Program-made: the position numbers and the translations under genes
Part shown: one piece after another, positions 12,522-24,903 of the stretch
Layout of the letters: each line of letters starts with the position of its first letter
How positions within the stretch are numbered: the first letter of the stretch is position 1
The notes under the pieces: model-generated
What the model was told of the DNA's origin: nothing
What the model saw: only the letters and a program-made list of their open reading frames with translations
Databases searched by the model: none
Source of the DNA: Apium graveolens
Lineage: Eukaryota; Streptophyta; Magnoliopsida; Apiales; Apiaceae
DNA: 64,000 bases
Assembly (NCBI RefSeq): GCF_009905375.1
Contig: NC_133649.1
Span: 225,329,275-225,393,274 of the forward strand
Reading direction: 5' to 3'

Positions 12522-13106
12522 TTTCAAACAAAAGAATGTTTCTTGATATTGGCGGATTGGACTAAGACGCAAGTCTCTTTCACACTTATTATATTAGGCT
12601 TAAAAGTTGCCTAGGGATCCCAACTAAAATTTGTGAGAACCCAGCGAGGTTCGGGATTACTTCGTTGCCGATAAGTGGCTGTAATCCGTAGCGTCATAAA
12701 ATGATTTTGAGAAATGATTTGATTTTGACTTGAATAACGATGCCATCCACCCCAATTTCGAATTATGCTATGCTATTAATTTATGTCTTATGATATATCT
12801 TGCTGAGCGTTTGACTCACTTCTTGCTATTTATTCATGTTATTTCATCTAGCAAGTATGGTTAGATTCAAGAAGACTGCTCATAAGTCTACCGGTGAAGA
12901 TGCTGAGGCTTATGTGAGAGCTCAGATAGTATAGTTGGCGTCTGTGTGAGGACCGGTAGTATGTAAAAGCCGTAATAGTTGTAGTGTTGGACTGTTCAAA
13001 CACTTAACCTTTGCGATCTTGGATTTTGTTGTTAACAGCCATTTGTAATGACTCTATATTTATCAGTTCTTATTTGTTAATTTTATTTTCGGGTTGTGGC
13101 AGGTCT

Positions 13107-13118
13107 TGGTATCAGAGC
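13107..13118 (+). other. G1 primer-binding site
   Basis: TGGTATCAGAGC, the standard plant initiator Met tRNA complement, lies five bases after the end of the 5' LTR. Confidence 0.85.
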
Positions 13119-13247
13119 TAAGGTTTAGAGTCCCTGAACAGTCCACATAAGTTATAGGATATATATAGGAAATACGAGAGTGTAAGTAGATATTATTCGA
13201 GTAAGTAGCTAATATTTTCCTTCATATATACTGTTTCTCAGCAAAGG

Positions 13248-13621
13248 ATGCATTCATCCTCGTCCTCGGTGCCATCCGATACTATTGCTTTTTCCGTGTA
13301 CGCTGACTTGAGGCTTTAGTTTGATAGGCTCCAAGGGAAGTACAACCGACTTATGGAGCGACTGATGTAGCTTTTCAAGATGATACTTGACTTAAGGAGG
13401 AACCTAAGGCACAGTTGATTGCGAGACTTGAGTCCTTGACACAGTTCGTTAATACTAAGCTCGGGGAGATGCCAGCACAACGTGACCGCATCAGTTAGTA
13501 TACCATCCAGATGGTAGCAGATGAACTTCAGGGCATTGTTAATGTACTTCAGGAAGAGTAGTGGCAAGAGATTATGATAGCTCGAGATGATAACGAGGAG
13601 ACTTAGGAAGATGACCGTTAG
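13248..13621 (+). pseudogene. G1 leader ORF upstream of gag, broken
   Basis: Between the primer site and gag there is a decayed frame starting with ATG at 13248 (MHSSSSSVPSD). It continues as helical, charged sequence such as FDRLQGKYNRL and LIARLESLTQFVNTKL, with a frame change near 13400 and several TAG stops at places where Gln would fit the pattern. It looks like a small coiled-coil protein of about 120-140 residues. It does not resemble Gag, protease or polymerase, and I do not recognise a family. G2 also has a leader ORF at this position (24193-24705), with different sequence. The rest of the G1 leader, 13622-13965, shows nothing further. Confidence 0.45.
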
Positions 13622-13965
13622 CCCAAATTAGGAGCCAGATTTCCTATTTCGTTTCCATTTGGCTATCCTTTATGTTGATTATATCTCTTGAGCTATGTAA
13701 TTTCCTTATTTCCTTCCAGAACTATGATGTTGTTGACCATTAAATTCAAACCATATATGGTTGTGTTGTAAGTTAAACTTTGTTCTAATGATTAATGCAC
13801 TAGCGTTTCGTTTCAGTATCGCTTTCATTTCTACACCTAGAATTGTACATCACCTTTATTGCTAACAATCGAATTCTGAATGCATGTGATCCCCTTCGTA
13901 ACACCTTGACTTTGAAATAATTGTCATATTCATAACTGTTTTGTTAAGCCTTTTATTTCAGAATC

Positions 13966-15102
13966 ATGCCACCGAAAAAGATAAAGCAAACCAGTACTTC
14001 TTCTTCAACCGAGCCCAATATCCTTCAAATCTTGGAAACCCTGCAACAACAAACTAATGCAATTGCTCAACAACAACAAACTCTTCAACAACAATTCCAA
14101 CAACAACACTTTCGAAACCCAGAGAATGATGATCAATACTAACATCAACCAGACCCACCAGTACCACCTCAACCAGTTCTGACTTTTAAAGCTTTTCAAA
14201 ATGTGAACCCTCCAGCTTTTCATGATACCACTGATCTAGTAGTAGCCAACACTTGGATAAGAGAAATAGAGAGATATTTCAAGTTGGTTCGATTAGGGGA
14301 GGATCAAAAGACTGTAGACGCCATGTATTTTCTGAAAGGGAAAGTAATTTATTGGTGGGATTCAGTTAAAGCTTTAAAAGAGGTTCTACAAGTTACTTGG
14401 GAAAGATTTAAGGAACTATTTTTAGAGAAGTATTATCCCAAGTATGTATAAAAGCAAATGGAAGTAAAGTTCCTAAAGTTGAAGCAAGGGAATATGACAG
14501 TCTTGGAATATGGGAAGAAGTTTATAGAATTATTGAGGTTGTGACTAAGTATGTGGGTACCGAAGAAGAGAAGGCTCAAAGGTTCCAATAAGGGCTCGAA
14601 TATTGGGTTCGAGATAGAGTGTCGATGTTTGAGATTGATACATATGCAGGAGTAGTTTAGAAAGCGGCCTTGATTGGGAGTACAATCCAGGAAGGAAAGT
14701 GTTTCATAAGGGGGAAATGTCAGAATCAGGAAGTCAGTCAGATAAGAATGTGAAGAGAATTGGATTCCAGAAAGGATAGAATGCAGAGAAAAAAAGGGAA
14801 GTGAATAAAAGGCAAGATAATAAAGGGAGCTATCAGCAAAATCAAGGACAGGAAAGTGAGAACATGAAGCCAAGAGTTGAATGCAAGCATTGTGGAAAGA
14901 AGCATATGGGAATTTACAATAAGATTAACATGACATGTCATCGATGCAAGCAGAAGGGGCACATGGAAAATGAATGTAAAGCTCAGAAGACGGGAGTTAC
15001 GTGTTTCAAGTGTGGGAAGCCAGGACACATGGCTAGAGAGTGCAAATCGGCAGGACCAATCAGAAGTATGATGAACATAGCAATGACCAGTTCGACTGTA
15101 CT
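13966..15102 (+). pseudogene. G1 gag, degenerate and cut by G3
   Basis: Gag of a Tekay-type gypsy element. It starts MPPKKIKQ at 13966 with a Gln-rich N-terminus. The retrotransposon gag domain follows at 14203-14451 (WIREIERYF, YWWDSVKAL, WERFKELFLEKYYP) and is collinear with G2 gag. Stops occur at 14140 and 14449, and frame changes follow between about 14520 and 14800. Two zinc knuckles are readable at 14935-15045 (CHRCKQKGHMENEC and CFKCGKPGHMAREC). At 15102 the frame is cut by the G3 solo LTR; the continuation is at 31120. Gag would form the particle and bind RNA, but this copy cannot. Confidence 0.85.
15098..15102. repeat. G3 target-site duplication, left
   Basis: gtact precedes the TG of G3; the partner gtacc is at 31120-31124 (one mismatch). 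Confidence 0.7.
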
Positions 15103-15726
15103 TGTGACGGCCTCAACTCCGGGGTCAGGAGTTGACGTCACCAACAATCATAATACTAAACATAATATATTTCAAAACATTAATAATACACAATTATGAC
15201 CCCCTTTACTAAGACCTTTTCCAGGTTTAAGTATGATTTAGGTTACACTTAATACAAAACCAACTTATAATAATACTCCGAACAATACTATCTTAATACA
15301 GCAACTCAATAGACCTCTGGTCCACACAACCACCTCAATGGAGCCTGACGCAAAAGGAACTGGAACTCTGCCTGACTATCACGGAAGAATCTCCTAGGCA
15401 TCTGCAACACATATATAAAACATTCTGCAAGGGTGAGCAATCAATTGTTCAGCAGTACCACTATATGAATAACAAGTAAAATAGTTTATGATAAAGCAGT
15501 GATAGGAACAGAGATTATAGCTTGTTGCAAATCATGTAAAATATTCATAAACTGGATATTTAAAACTAGCATGCTCTGTAAAACAATAACATCAGTAGTG
15601 TGCTGTGTATAAATACCAGAGTTTAAGTTTAGCATGCCATTTTCATTTCCAAATCCACTAGATAAACCACTTGCTCCGTTATGGAGACCACAAAACCCAA
15701 ATCAGATACGTAGTAGATATGTGAAG

Positions 15727-15731
15727 ATAGT
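15727..15731. repeat. G2 target-site duplication, left
   Basis: atagt is repeated exactly at 28568-28572. Confidence 0.9.
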
Positions 15732-18700
15732 TGTGGCGCCCTCCAAACCCGGGTCAGAAGTTTGGGGTCCACACACACACACATCTTATTTATAACCTGC
15801 TTATAACAATAATAAAGATAACAATAATATGCAGTGACCCTATTTACTAACTACCACGGATCGCAACAGGTTAAAGTATGCGCACAAGCCACATATCTAC
15901 TTATATTACATACCTTTCAAATCCAAATCATTCAAACTCAAACTGAGTATTAAACTTTATTACAAACTTTTACAGACTTAAATTATTCAAAAAGAAGCCT
16001 ACTAGCTCAGCTTTCTCAACCTGAACCCCTAGCTCTCGCACTGGACTGGGGATCCTCGTTACCAACTGGTTCCTTTTTAACTGGAAAGAATATAAACAAC
16101 ATCGCATAAATGAGCTAACTAGCTCAGCAAGTCACAATGACAAAACTGAGAATAATGATCATCAGGTGAACATGGTTATGATATCAAGTGAACAATGGAT
16201 TATGATTTAGAATTGGATATTATACTTTTAATTTAAAAACCAAGGTTAGGCTGCTGATCAGTCACGCACTAACCCCGAGCAAGGCACACATCATTGCTCT
16301 AACTACTGGATCCAAGGCACACATTGGCCTAACTTGACCATTATATGGTCTGACCACGAATCTGGTCCACAAATTTTATAAAAACAATCCATTTCTAACA
16401 TAATAACAGAATAAACAATAATATACAATAATCAGAATCATTAACAACAATGAGTGTTTAACAATGAAAGGGTTTCAATCCTTGTAAGGATCAATAAGAT
16501 AATTTAAAAGCTTGGATGCTGGTATTGAAAGTGTTGGATAACAAAGGAATCAACTTTTCAGGGTTTCAAAGATTTGGGCTTTCAAAGCATAGGATACAAT
16601 GTATATAATTAACTCAGTTTAGTGTTTAGAATTTTGTTTGCATGTATTTGTGGAGTAGTATCGTATACTTGAGGTTCGTGTTTGGGTATACAACAATCAA
16701 TGGTCTAGAAAGAATAAGGTTCATGGCTCAAGATCAATAACTGGAATCAGGGTTTAGGTTTCTGTACTTACTACACTGCACTCGCTTCCAATCACAACCG
16801 TCTTACTCCTCAACTACCTGTTTCCCTTTCCTACGCCTTGCCTCTTCTGCTTACATATCATAAGCATCTATCAATAATTAACTCATAGAGTTTTATTCAA
16901 CACATACTTCTATCAACCCTTCGTTTTACCCAAATCCGATTAACGGATTGAAAGTTATGCAATAATCAAGTAAACACCGAATATATAGACCGATAGTCAA
17001 TCAACCAGTCACATATAGCACATAATACATCACGTAATCAATGATATATTATTTATAAAGAAGTCTCGGGTCATAAATAGGCTTTCTGATATTTAAAATG
17101 ATTTTTAAAAAAAAATTCAGAATTAAAAACGGGTCGTTGGATCAATTTCGGAATAATAAACAGGGTTCGGTTGGCCAATTTTGGCTCCGAAACAATTTTA
17201 TACTAATTATCGAGCCTTGAAAATAATTTAGAATAATATTTTAAAGCTCGAAACTATTTTTCGGAATTTTTAAATCATTTTTAAGTAATTATATCTATTT
17301 AAATAGTAAATTAAAATCAATTAATAATTAATTAAATCAATTAATCAATTAATTTCCAAATTAATTGACCAATTAATCGATTAAAAATTAACTGAAATTA
17401 ATTAACTAATTAATTCAGATTTATTTTTGAATTAAAAATAATTTTCGGAATTAAAATAAAAATTTTCAGAATTTTCAGAAATTAAAAATGAATTTTTATA
17501 ATAAAAATAAATAGGAAATATGATTTTTAAACATTTTATAAACAGGAATCCTATTTTTGAAAACTTTGCAAACTACAGGGACTAAACTTCACCATCTTCA
17601 AAAATACTGGGACTAAACTGCAATTTTGCAGTTTCAGTCGCCGGAAAATCGGAGGTGACCGGAGAAGACGATCCCGGCGTCCTCACCCCACCAACACCTC
17701 CAGATCAACACTACACAACACCAGGAACTTGTTCATGCATTCAAAACATTCTAATCATCCCTGTTCTGGCTGGAAATTGGCCAAGAACATCGCCGGTTTC
17801 CGGCGAACATCGTAAATCTTTAAAACACAACTCCCTTCGATTCAAGCATCCTCTGTTAATGAGCTATATATCAATCGATTGTAAATTTTATAAGGAACAC
17901 AACCCACTATAAATCAACAGCTAATAACCCCTGAATCAAAAACCCCCAAATTCCAATTGAAAACATTCATACGGTTATAAACCCTAATTTTGAAATTCGA
18001 AAATTAAACCCACTTTTGAGCATGTTATTGAACTCCAAATCAGACGTATGACATATGAAAATCATCAGGAAAACAAGCTCTACAACATGCAATTATCAAA
18101 TCATACAAACAATCATCCGAACAAAAATTCATATTTTTAATAAAATAAATTCGAAAATAAATAAATTTTCAGAAAATAAACCTTTGATTCTGCAGTGAAA
18201 CAAAGCTCAGAATCTGATAGAACACCTCAAATCCTTCGTTTTGGTTACTCAAGCTTTGAAAACAGAGATTGGTAACGCCTTCGTTTTGCTCTTTGATTCT
18301 TAGAACAGTTTATGTAATTAGGGTTTTCTCTGAAAATTATAAAATTAACTATCTGCAAATGATTTTGATACGAAATAATATACGGAAAAAGGCTATTTAT
18401 AATTACGGAAAATTAGTATCCCGTTGGATCATTCCGGATATAAAACGGTACGTTTATTTTTAAAAACTGATCCAAACGGTATCGGTTTTCGGGATAATTA
18501 TCCAAATCAGTACAATTTGTACTGCGGTTTTGGTCTCAGCGCCTGGTTACACGTACTACGAAGTGATAATTGGGATATTTTAATAAAAAGCTCCCGTTTA
18601 TCGAAAATACGTGTTTTATTGATTTACCGAAACAAATATTGTATCGAAAATGTTGCGCCGGGACCCGCGCAGAACAAACCGTACGTCGGATCGAAAAAGT

Positions 18701-19079
18701 CGAAACATGGAATATGCTCGGAATATTACAATTACGTTAGGAAGGAGTTCTCAGAAGAGTTTCGGGTTCCAAAACGTAAAAACGGATGACATCGATTAGT
18801 TCCCGTTTTTACAAAATAGATTTTAAATACTCGGAAAAAGATTTTATAAATTTAATATGATCCTTATAAATCCATAAATCAACATAAAAATAATTAGGAA
18901 GATATGACAATTATCTATGTTTTATTTTGGACATATAAAAATTAAAATACTCAATTAATATTATTTTTGAATATCCAAGTACAGATAACATTTAACAATT
19001 AACTCATAGAATAGATACTGAACACACATAATAATTATTTAATACCAAAATAATTACACGATATATCTCGGATATTACA
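15732..19079 (-). repeat. G2 3' LTR
   Basis: Read on the minus strand it runs from TGTAATATCCGAG at 19079 to GGCGCCACA at 15732. It aligns with 24904-28567 along its whole length apart from the single-copy state of the segment duplicated there. On the plus strand a 121-codon open frame (18424-18789) also appears in the other LTR, but it has no recognisable motif and is treated as chance. Confidence 0.93.
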
Positions 19080-19096
19080 TCCTTCCCCCTTAAAAG
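19080..19096 (-). other. G2 polypurine tract
   Basis: On the minus strand the purine run TTTTAAGGGGGAAGGA directly precedes the 3' LTR start TGTAATATCC. Confidence 0.85.
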
Positions 19097-19116
19097 GATT
19101 CTGTCCTCAGAATCTC

Positions 19117-22100
19117 CTAAGAAAACAAATGAGGGTACTTTTCTCTCATATCACTTTCGAACTCCTAGGTTGACTATTCAACCTTTGGGTTTCTCCACAA
19201 TACTCTTACTAACTTTACCACTTTATTTCTTAATACTTTCTCTCTCTCCTCTAGAATCTCTATCAGACTCTCTACATATGACAAATCTGCCTGAAGCTCT
19301 ATTGGCTCATATTCTATTACATGCCTGGAGTCTGGATTATATTTCTTGAGCATCGATACCTGAAAAACATTGTGAATGTGCTCTATGTGCGGTGGTAACG
19401 CCAATTCGTAAGCTACTTTGCCAACGCGGTTTAGGATCTCAAAAGGTCCGACATATCTTGGACTCAGCTTTCCTTTCTTTCCAAACCTCGTTAGTCCTTT
19501 CCACGGTGATACTTTTAGTAATACCAAGCTTCCTTCTTCAAATTCTATGTTTTTCCTTGACTGATCTGCATATTTCCTCTAACGATCTTGTGCGGCTATC
19601 AATCTCTTCTGGATAATTTCAACAATTTCCTTTATCTGCTGTACCAGTTCAGGTCCAAGTATTTTGCGTTCTCCTACTTCGTCCCAATATATTGGAGATC
19701 TACATTTGCGTCCATAAAGGGCTTCATAGGGTGGCATCCCAATGCTGGCATGATAACTGTTGTTATAAGCAAACTCTACCAGGGGTAAATGCTCATCCCA
19801 ACTTCCTTTGAAATCAATAGCACAAATACGTAACATGTCCTCGATTGTCTGGATCGTTCTTTCACTTTGGCCGTCCATCTGCGGGTGATAGGCCGTACTC
19901 ATATTCAATTTTGTTCCTAAACATTCTTGAAAACTCTTCCAAAATCTTGAATTAAATCTTGGATCTCGATCAGATACAATAGACACTGGAACTCCATGAC
20001 GAACTACAATTTCCTTTAGGTACATATGGACTAACTTGTCGAGCGAAAATCTTTCATTTATAGGCAGAAAATGAGCTGACTTGGTAAGTCTATCCACTAT
20101 AACCCAAATGGCATCATGATTAGCCCTTGTCCTTGGTAATCCAACTATAAAATCCATGGCAATGTGTTCCCATTTCCATTCTGGAATCTCCAATGGCTGT
20201 AGCAATCCACTTGGTCTCTAATGCTCTGCTTTAACTCTCTAACAGGTATAACATTTGCTTATCCATTCCGCAATTTCCCTCTTCGTGTCTGGCCACCAAT
20301 AATTCTTCTTTAAATCTCTATACATCTTGGTACTTCCTGGATGGATGGAATACCTTGAATTATGTGCCTCCTATAGAATTTCATTCTTTAACTTTGTCAC
20401 CAGTGGAATCCAAATTCTAGATGAAAACCTCAGAATACCTTGGTTATCTTTCTGCGTGCATAACTCTTCCCCTACCAAATGATTTATATCTTGATCCATT
20501 ACATATTCCTGACATTTCTTTATTTTCTCTAATAATTCCAGTTGGAAAATCATACTGTACACTTTTACTTCCTCAGGCTTGCAAACTCTAATCTCCAATT
20601 CCAATTTCTGAAATTCCTTATATATGTCTTCAGGTACTGATAACACATTCAACCTTTCCTTCCGACTCAATGCGTCTGTTACCACGTTCACTTTATCGGG
20701 ATGATAATTAATCGAGCAATCATAATCCTTGATCAACTCTAACCATCTCCTTTGCCTCATATTAAGTTCCTTCTGTGTGAATATATACTTTAAGCTTTTG
20801 TGATCCGTGAAAATCTCACACTTTTCTCCATACAAATAATGTCTCCAAATCTTCAAAGCGAAAATTATGGCTGCTAGCTCCAAATCATGAGTAGGATACT
20901 TTTGTTCATGTGGTTTTAATTGCCTTGACGCATACGCAAATACCTTTTCGTGCTGCATTAGAACACATCCTAATCCTTTGTGAGAAGCATCACTATAGAT
21001 TACGAAATTCCCTTAATCGTCTGGAAGTGACAAAACAGGTGCCGTGATCAATCGTCGCTTCAACTTCTGAAAACTTTCCTCGCATTTGTCGTTCCATATA
21101 AACTTCTCATTCTTTCGTGTAAGCTTTGTTAATGGTATGGCAATCCTCGAGAAATTTTAAACAAATCGACGATAATATCCTGCCAATCCTAAGAAACTTC
21201 TTACCTCGGTGGGTGTTTTCGGTCTCTCCCAATTCGTAATTGCCTCGATCTTTGACGGGTCCACTTTGATCCCTTCGTTACTGACTATATGTCCTAAGAA
21301 CTAAACTTCCTGTAGCCAAAACTCACACTTTGAGAATTTAGCATATAACTTCTTTTTCCTTAAAATCTCCAAAGTTGTCCTCAAATGTTCTGCATGATGC
21401 TCTCCCGTTTTTGAATAAATTAAAATATCGTCGATAAACACAATAACAAACTTATCCAAATATTCCTTGAAAATTATGTTCATCAGGTCCATAAATACTG
21501 CCGGGGCATTGGTCAATCCAAAAGACATCACTAAGAACTCGTAATGTCCATACCTTATTCTAAAAGCTGTCTTTGGTATATCTTCTGGATTGATCTTTAG
21601 TTGATGATATCCTGATCTTAAATCAATTTTGGGGAAATACTTGGCTCCCTTCAACTGGTCGAACAGATCGTCAATTCTGGGTAACGGATACTTGTTCTTG
21701 ATCGTAAGCTTTTTGAGCTCCCTGTAGTCAATACACAGTCTCATGCTTCCATCTTTCTTCTTGACAAATAATACCGGGGCTCCCTACGGGGATATACTAG
21801 GTCTGATTACTCCTTTCTCTAACAATTCCTGCAATTGCTTCGCTAGCTCTTTCATCTCAACAGGCGCCATTCTATACGGGGCCTTGGATACTAGTTCTGT
21901 TCCCGGTGCTAAGTCGATCGCAAATTCAATTTCTCTATCTGGAGGAAGTCCGGGTATTTCGTCGAGAAATACGTCTGGAAATTCATTCACAACGGGAATA
22001 TCTTCAAGTTTTGTTGGTTCTTGACTTCTGTCAATCACATATGCCATGAAATGCTCACATCCTTGTCGTAGTAACTTCTTGGATTGAATCATCGTTAAGA

Positions 22101-23738
22101 ACTTCCTTACTTGTTTTTGACCCTTGAATGTTACTATCCTTTCGTCAGGCGTCTTCACCATTACCTTCTTATTTCGACAATCTATCTGAGCATTGTGCTT
22201 AGATAACCAATCCATCCCTAATATAACGTCAAATTCTCCTAAATTAAATGGTATCAAATCTACACAAAACTTACTACCAGAATTCTCAATCTCACAATTC
22301 CCACAAACTTGATTAACATATACACGTTCTTGATTTGCTAATTCCACAATCATTATTTCATTTAAACACTCAACTGGACAATTTAACTTACTAATAAAAT
22401 CTTGTGAAACAAACGATCGAGTTGCTCCCGAATCTATTAACACTTTGGTACATAAAGAATTCACATTAAGCGTACCTGCCACGACATCCGTATCCTGGAT
22501 AGCATCCTTCACCGACATGTCAAAAACTCTAGCTCTTGGAGCCTCATTCACTATTGGGGTAGATCCCATAATTCTCAATGCATTACTGATTGGGGCTGGT
22601 GTCTTGCAATCCCTGGCCATATGTCCTGGCTTTCCACATTTAAAGCACGTAAATCCAATGGCTGGAACCCTTACTGCTGGATTCCGGATAGGCTGATCCT
22701 TACTTGCTGGTTCTCTTGCTGGCTGATTTCGGCACTCCCTCGAATAGTGCCCTTTCTGATTGCATTTGAAATATACCACATTCAACTTGTTACAAACTCC
22801 TCCATGCTTCTTTCCACATACTTGACAATCTGGAAAAGTTAATCTCAATTGATTCGGTTGATTCGCATTAACTGGACGGTTGCCCTGGCCTCCGTCTCCT
22901 GCATTCTGTTTCCTGAAATTAAAATTTCTCCTTGGCTGAAACTTGCCCTTCTTAAAATTTGGAAACTTCCCTGGTTGTGACTGACCCTCACTTCCCTCAA
23001 CTTTCCTTTTCTTGCTTTCTTTCTCCTTCTGGAACATCTCTCTCTCTGTCTCTGCGATCTTAGCCTTTTGTACCACTCCTGCATAGGTATCTAATTCAAA
23101 AATGGCTACTTCCCTCTGATCCATGGTTTCAAACCTTGATGGAATCTTTTAGCCTTCTTCCTCTCAGTATCAACATACGACGGCACATACCTTGACAATT
23201 CTTCAAACTTACCCTCATAATCGGTTACCAACATGTTCCCTTGCTTTAATTCTAAAAACTTCAGCTCCATTTGATCTTGAACAAACTGAGGAAAATACTT
23301 TTCTAAAAACAATTCCTTAAACCTTTCCCAAGTAATAATATCTGTACCTTCCAATGTCTTTACCATCTCCCACCAATAGGTGGCCTCATTCTTCAGATAG
23401 TAACTTACAAACTCAACCTTCTGTTCTTCCTTTACTTTCACTAAGGCAAATGCCTTCTCTATTTCCTTTAACCAAACATTTGCTTCAATTGGCTCTAAGG
23501 AACCCTTAAATTCTGGTGGATTTACTGCTTGAAAAGTTTTAAAAGTTACCTGGGGGTTGGTCTGTCTTTGTTGTTGTTGTGCCAGGTGAACTGTTTGTTG
23601 GGCCAAGATTTGAAGAATCTGGGCTATGGCTGGGTCTATGGATCCTGGGTTCACATTTGGGTTCGTATCATCTTGGTTGTTATTGTTGTTGGTTTCTTCA
23701 TTCTGGGTGTTGGTGCGTGTATTTCTTCTGGGAGGCAT
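19117..23738 (-). pseudogene. G2 gag-pol with ten in-frame stops
   Basis: Polyprotein of a Tekay-type chromovirus. Gag starts MPPRRN at 23738 and shows YWWEMVKTL and WERFKELFLEKYFP. One frameshift near 23106-23124 moves to the frame used for all the rest. Then follow zinc knuckles (CFKCGKPGHMARDC), protease (LIDSGATRSF), RT with [10 protein letters not shown] (about 21435), RNase H ([10 protein letters not shown], about 20815), integrase (MDFIVGLP, SDRDPRF, DGQSERTIQ) and a C-terminal region ending with the chromodomain-like VRVLWRNPKV. From 23124 to 19117 there is no frameshift, only stops at 21784, 21301, 21157, 21013, 20371, 20239, 20218, 19579, 19174 and 19165 (lowest coordinate of each). 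Eight are TAG and two TAA. The active-site motifs themselves are intact. Confidence 0.93.
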
Positions 23739-24192
23739 TTTCTGTAAAGAATCAAACAACTTATTCAGCTTTTGAATCAAATCTCTGTATAAAAGATAAG
23801 TTTTGTAAAACAGAGGTATCTCTTTTTGAAAACAGTTGTAGCTGAGTAAATTGCATGCTTCTTTACAGAATATAAACAGTCATGGAAAATAGGGTACATG
23901 GTATCACAGGGGTATAACTGGTGCAATAGATAAGGTAAGGTAAAACAGGTGCAATAAAATAAATGACAGTGCTGGAAAGGAAAAAGGTACTGATATATAT
24001 AGATCAAAAGTTTTAGGTAGTACAAGCGTAAAGACGCTTCGGAAGTAAAAGCAAAAAGGGTACAACAACCTACTCACTAGTCAGCATAGCTAGTCTATAA
24101 ATATAACTCAAAAGTCTACTGATACACACTACACACTACTGTACATACTACATAACAACACTGCTCAGCATCTCCATCTCTAAATCTCTGGC

Positions 24193-24705
24193 TCATGGCA
24201 AATCTGGATCTCCAATCTCCTCAAGCTCCTCTAGAACCCACTTATCCCACTCCACTAAGAAATCAGGAGTGCTGTCCTCATGTGTAGCCTCAGCAATCCT
24301 CACAGCAGCTGCTCTACGAAATGCCTGGAGCCTCTCCCTAAGTCGCCTCTCACCACTCCCCATCTCTCTGGTACGCATGATATTCAATAACTCCTGGATC
24401 TGACCCTGTAGGAATCGCTGCTCCATAAGGCAAGCCTCAAACTGATGATATGGGACAGGATAGGAAGAGAACTGGAAAGGTACTCCTGTGACTGAATGAC
24501 TAGTAAAGCCTGAATCAGCAGGTGGGGGTCCTCTGACAGGTGGCCTCATGCCTGGAGGTGGAATAGCCTACAATGGTACGGGCTGCAACACAGGTGGAGG
24601 TAGTATAGCCAATACTGGTGGAACAACAGGACGTGGATCCGAAGACGGCATTCCAACTGAAGGCTCTAAGTGATCAGCTAATACGGGAATAAAAGAGTCG
24701 GCCAT
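24193..24705 (-). pseudogene. G2 leader ORF upstream of gag, one internal stop
   Basis: A 171-codon frame starts MADSFIPVLADHLEP at 24705 and ends IGDPDLP at 24193, between the primer site and gag. One TAG at 24568-24570 interrupts it in a Pro-rich stretch where Gln would fit. The N-terminal half is Pro rich. The C-terminal half is charged and helical (LRERLQAFRRAAAVRIAEA, then an acidic tail). No known domain is recognised. G1 carries a different small leader ORF at the same place, so a pre-gag protein may be a trait of these elements. The remaining leader (23739-24192 and 24706-24887) shows nothing else. Confidence 0.5.
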
Positions 24706-24887
24706 TGCTGCTATCTGAAATCATATCGTAATATAAGAATCTCGAACCACGACGTGAATTATACTACTACTGGTTATACCGTAACATTCAACCTCTCAAC
24801 ATTCTATCATTCTATTACTTACTTCTAATCCTAACCCTCTACCCGTTCCCGTCAACCTAGGCTTGTGTCAGTGACTTATAACCTGTA

Positions 24888-24899
24888 GCTCTGATACCA
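24888..24899 (-). other. G2 primer-binding site
   Basis: The minus strand reads TGGTATCAGAGC, four bases after the end of the 5' LTR; complement of initiator Met tRNA. Confidence 0.9.
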
Positions 24900-24903
24900 A
24901 ACC

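Larger units (their letters stand above)
1683..13101 (+). repeat. G1 5' LTR, split by C1
   Basis: It begins TGTTACGACC at 1683, matching TGTTACGACG at 47276, and the two copies align through 2.7 kb of visible sequence. It resumes after C1 at 12527 and ends TGTGGCA at 13101, five bases before the primer site. Without C1 its length is about 3.70 kb. The stretch 2290-2375 is strongly pyrimidine rich (tctcttctccctcc type), as in many plant LTR leader regions. No protein-coding frame is supported; scattered short open frames are not conserved in the second copy. Confidence 0.85.

Noticed and set aside
12522..13101. Possible separate unit between C1 and the G1 primer site
   Set aside because: It starts with the C1 target duplication and leads straight to the G1 PBS, so it is the remaining end of the G1 5' LTR.
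17655..17912. 85-codon ORF beginning MTGEDDPGVLTPP, repeated at 26835-27092
   Set aside because: LTR sequence copied in both LTRs and again in the local duplication; antisense to the element and without a recognisable domain.
18424..18789. 121-codon plus-strand ORF in the G2 LTR, also present in the other LTR (27911-28267)
   Set aside because: The LTRs are about 98% identical, so presence in both is not independent evidence. It has no motif, is antisense to the element, and its C-terminus differs between copies.
19117..23124. TAG stops in G2 read as a sense codon (stop recoding)
   Set aside because: Some of the stops replace Trp as well as Gln, and C1 in the same genome uses normal stops. 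C-to-T decay explains them more simply.
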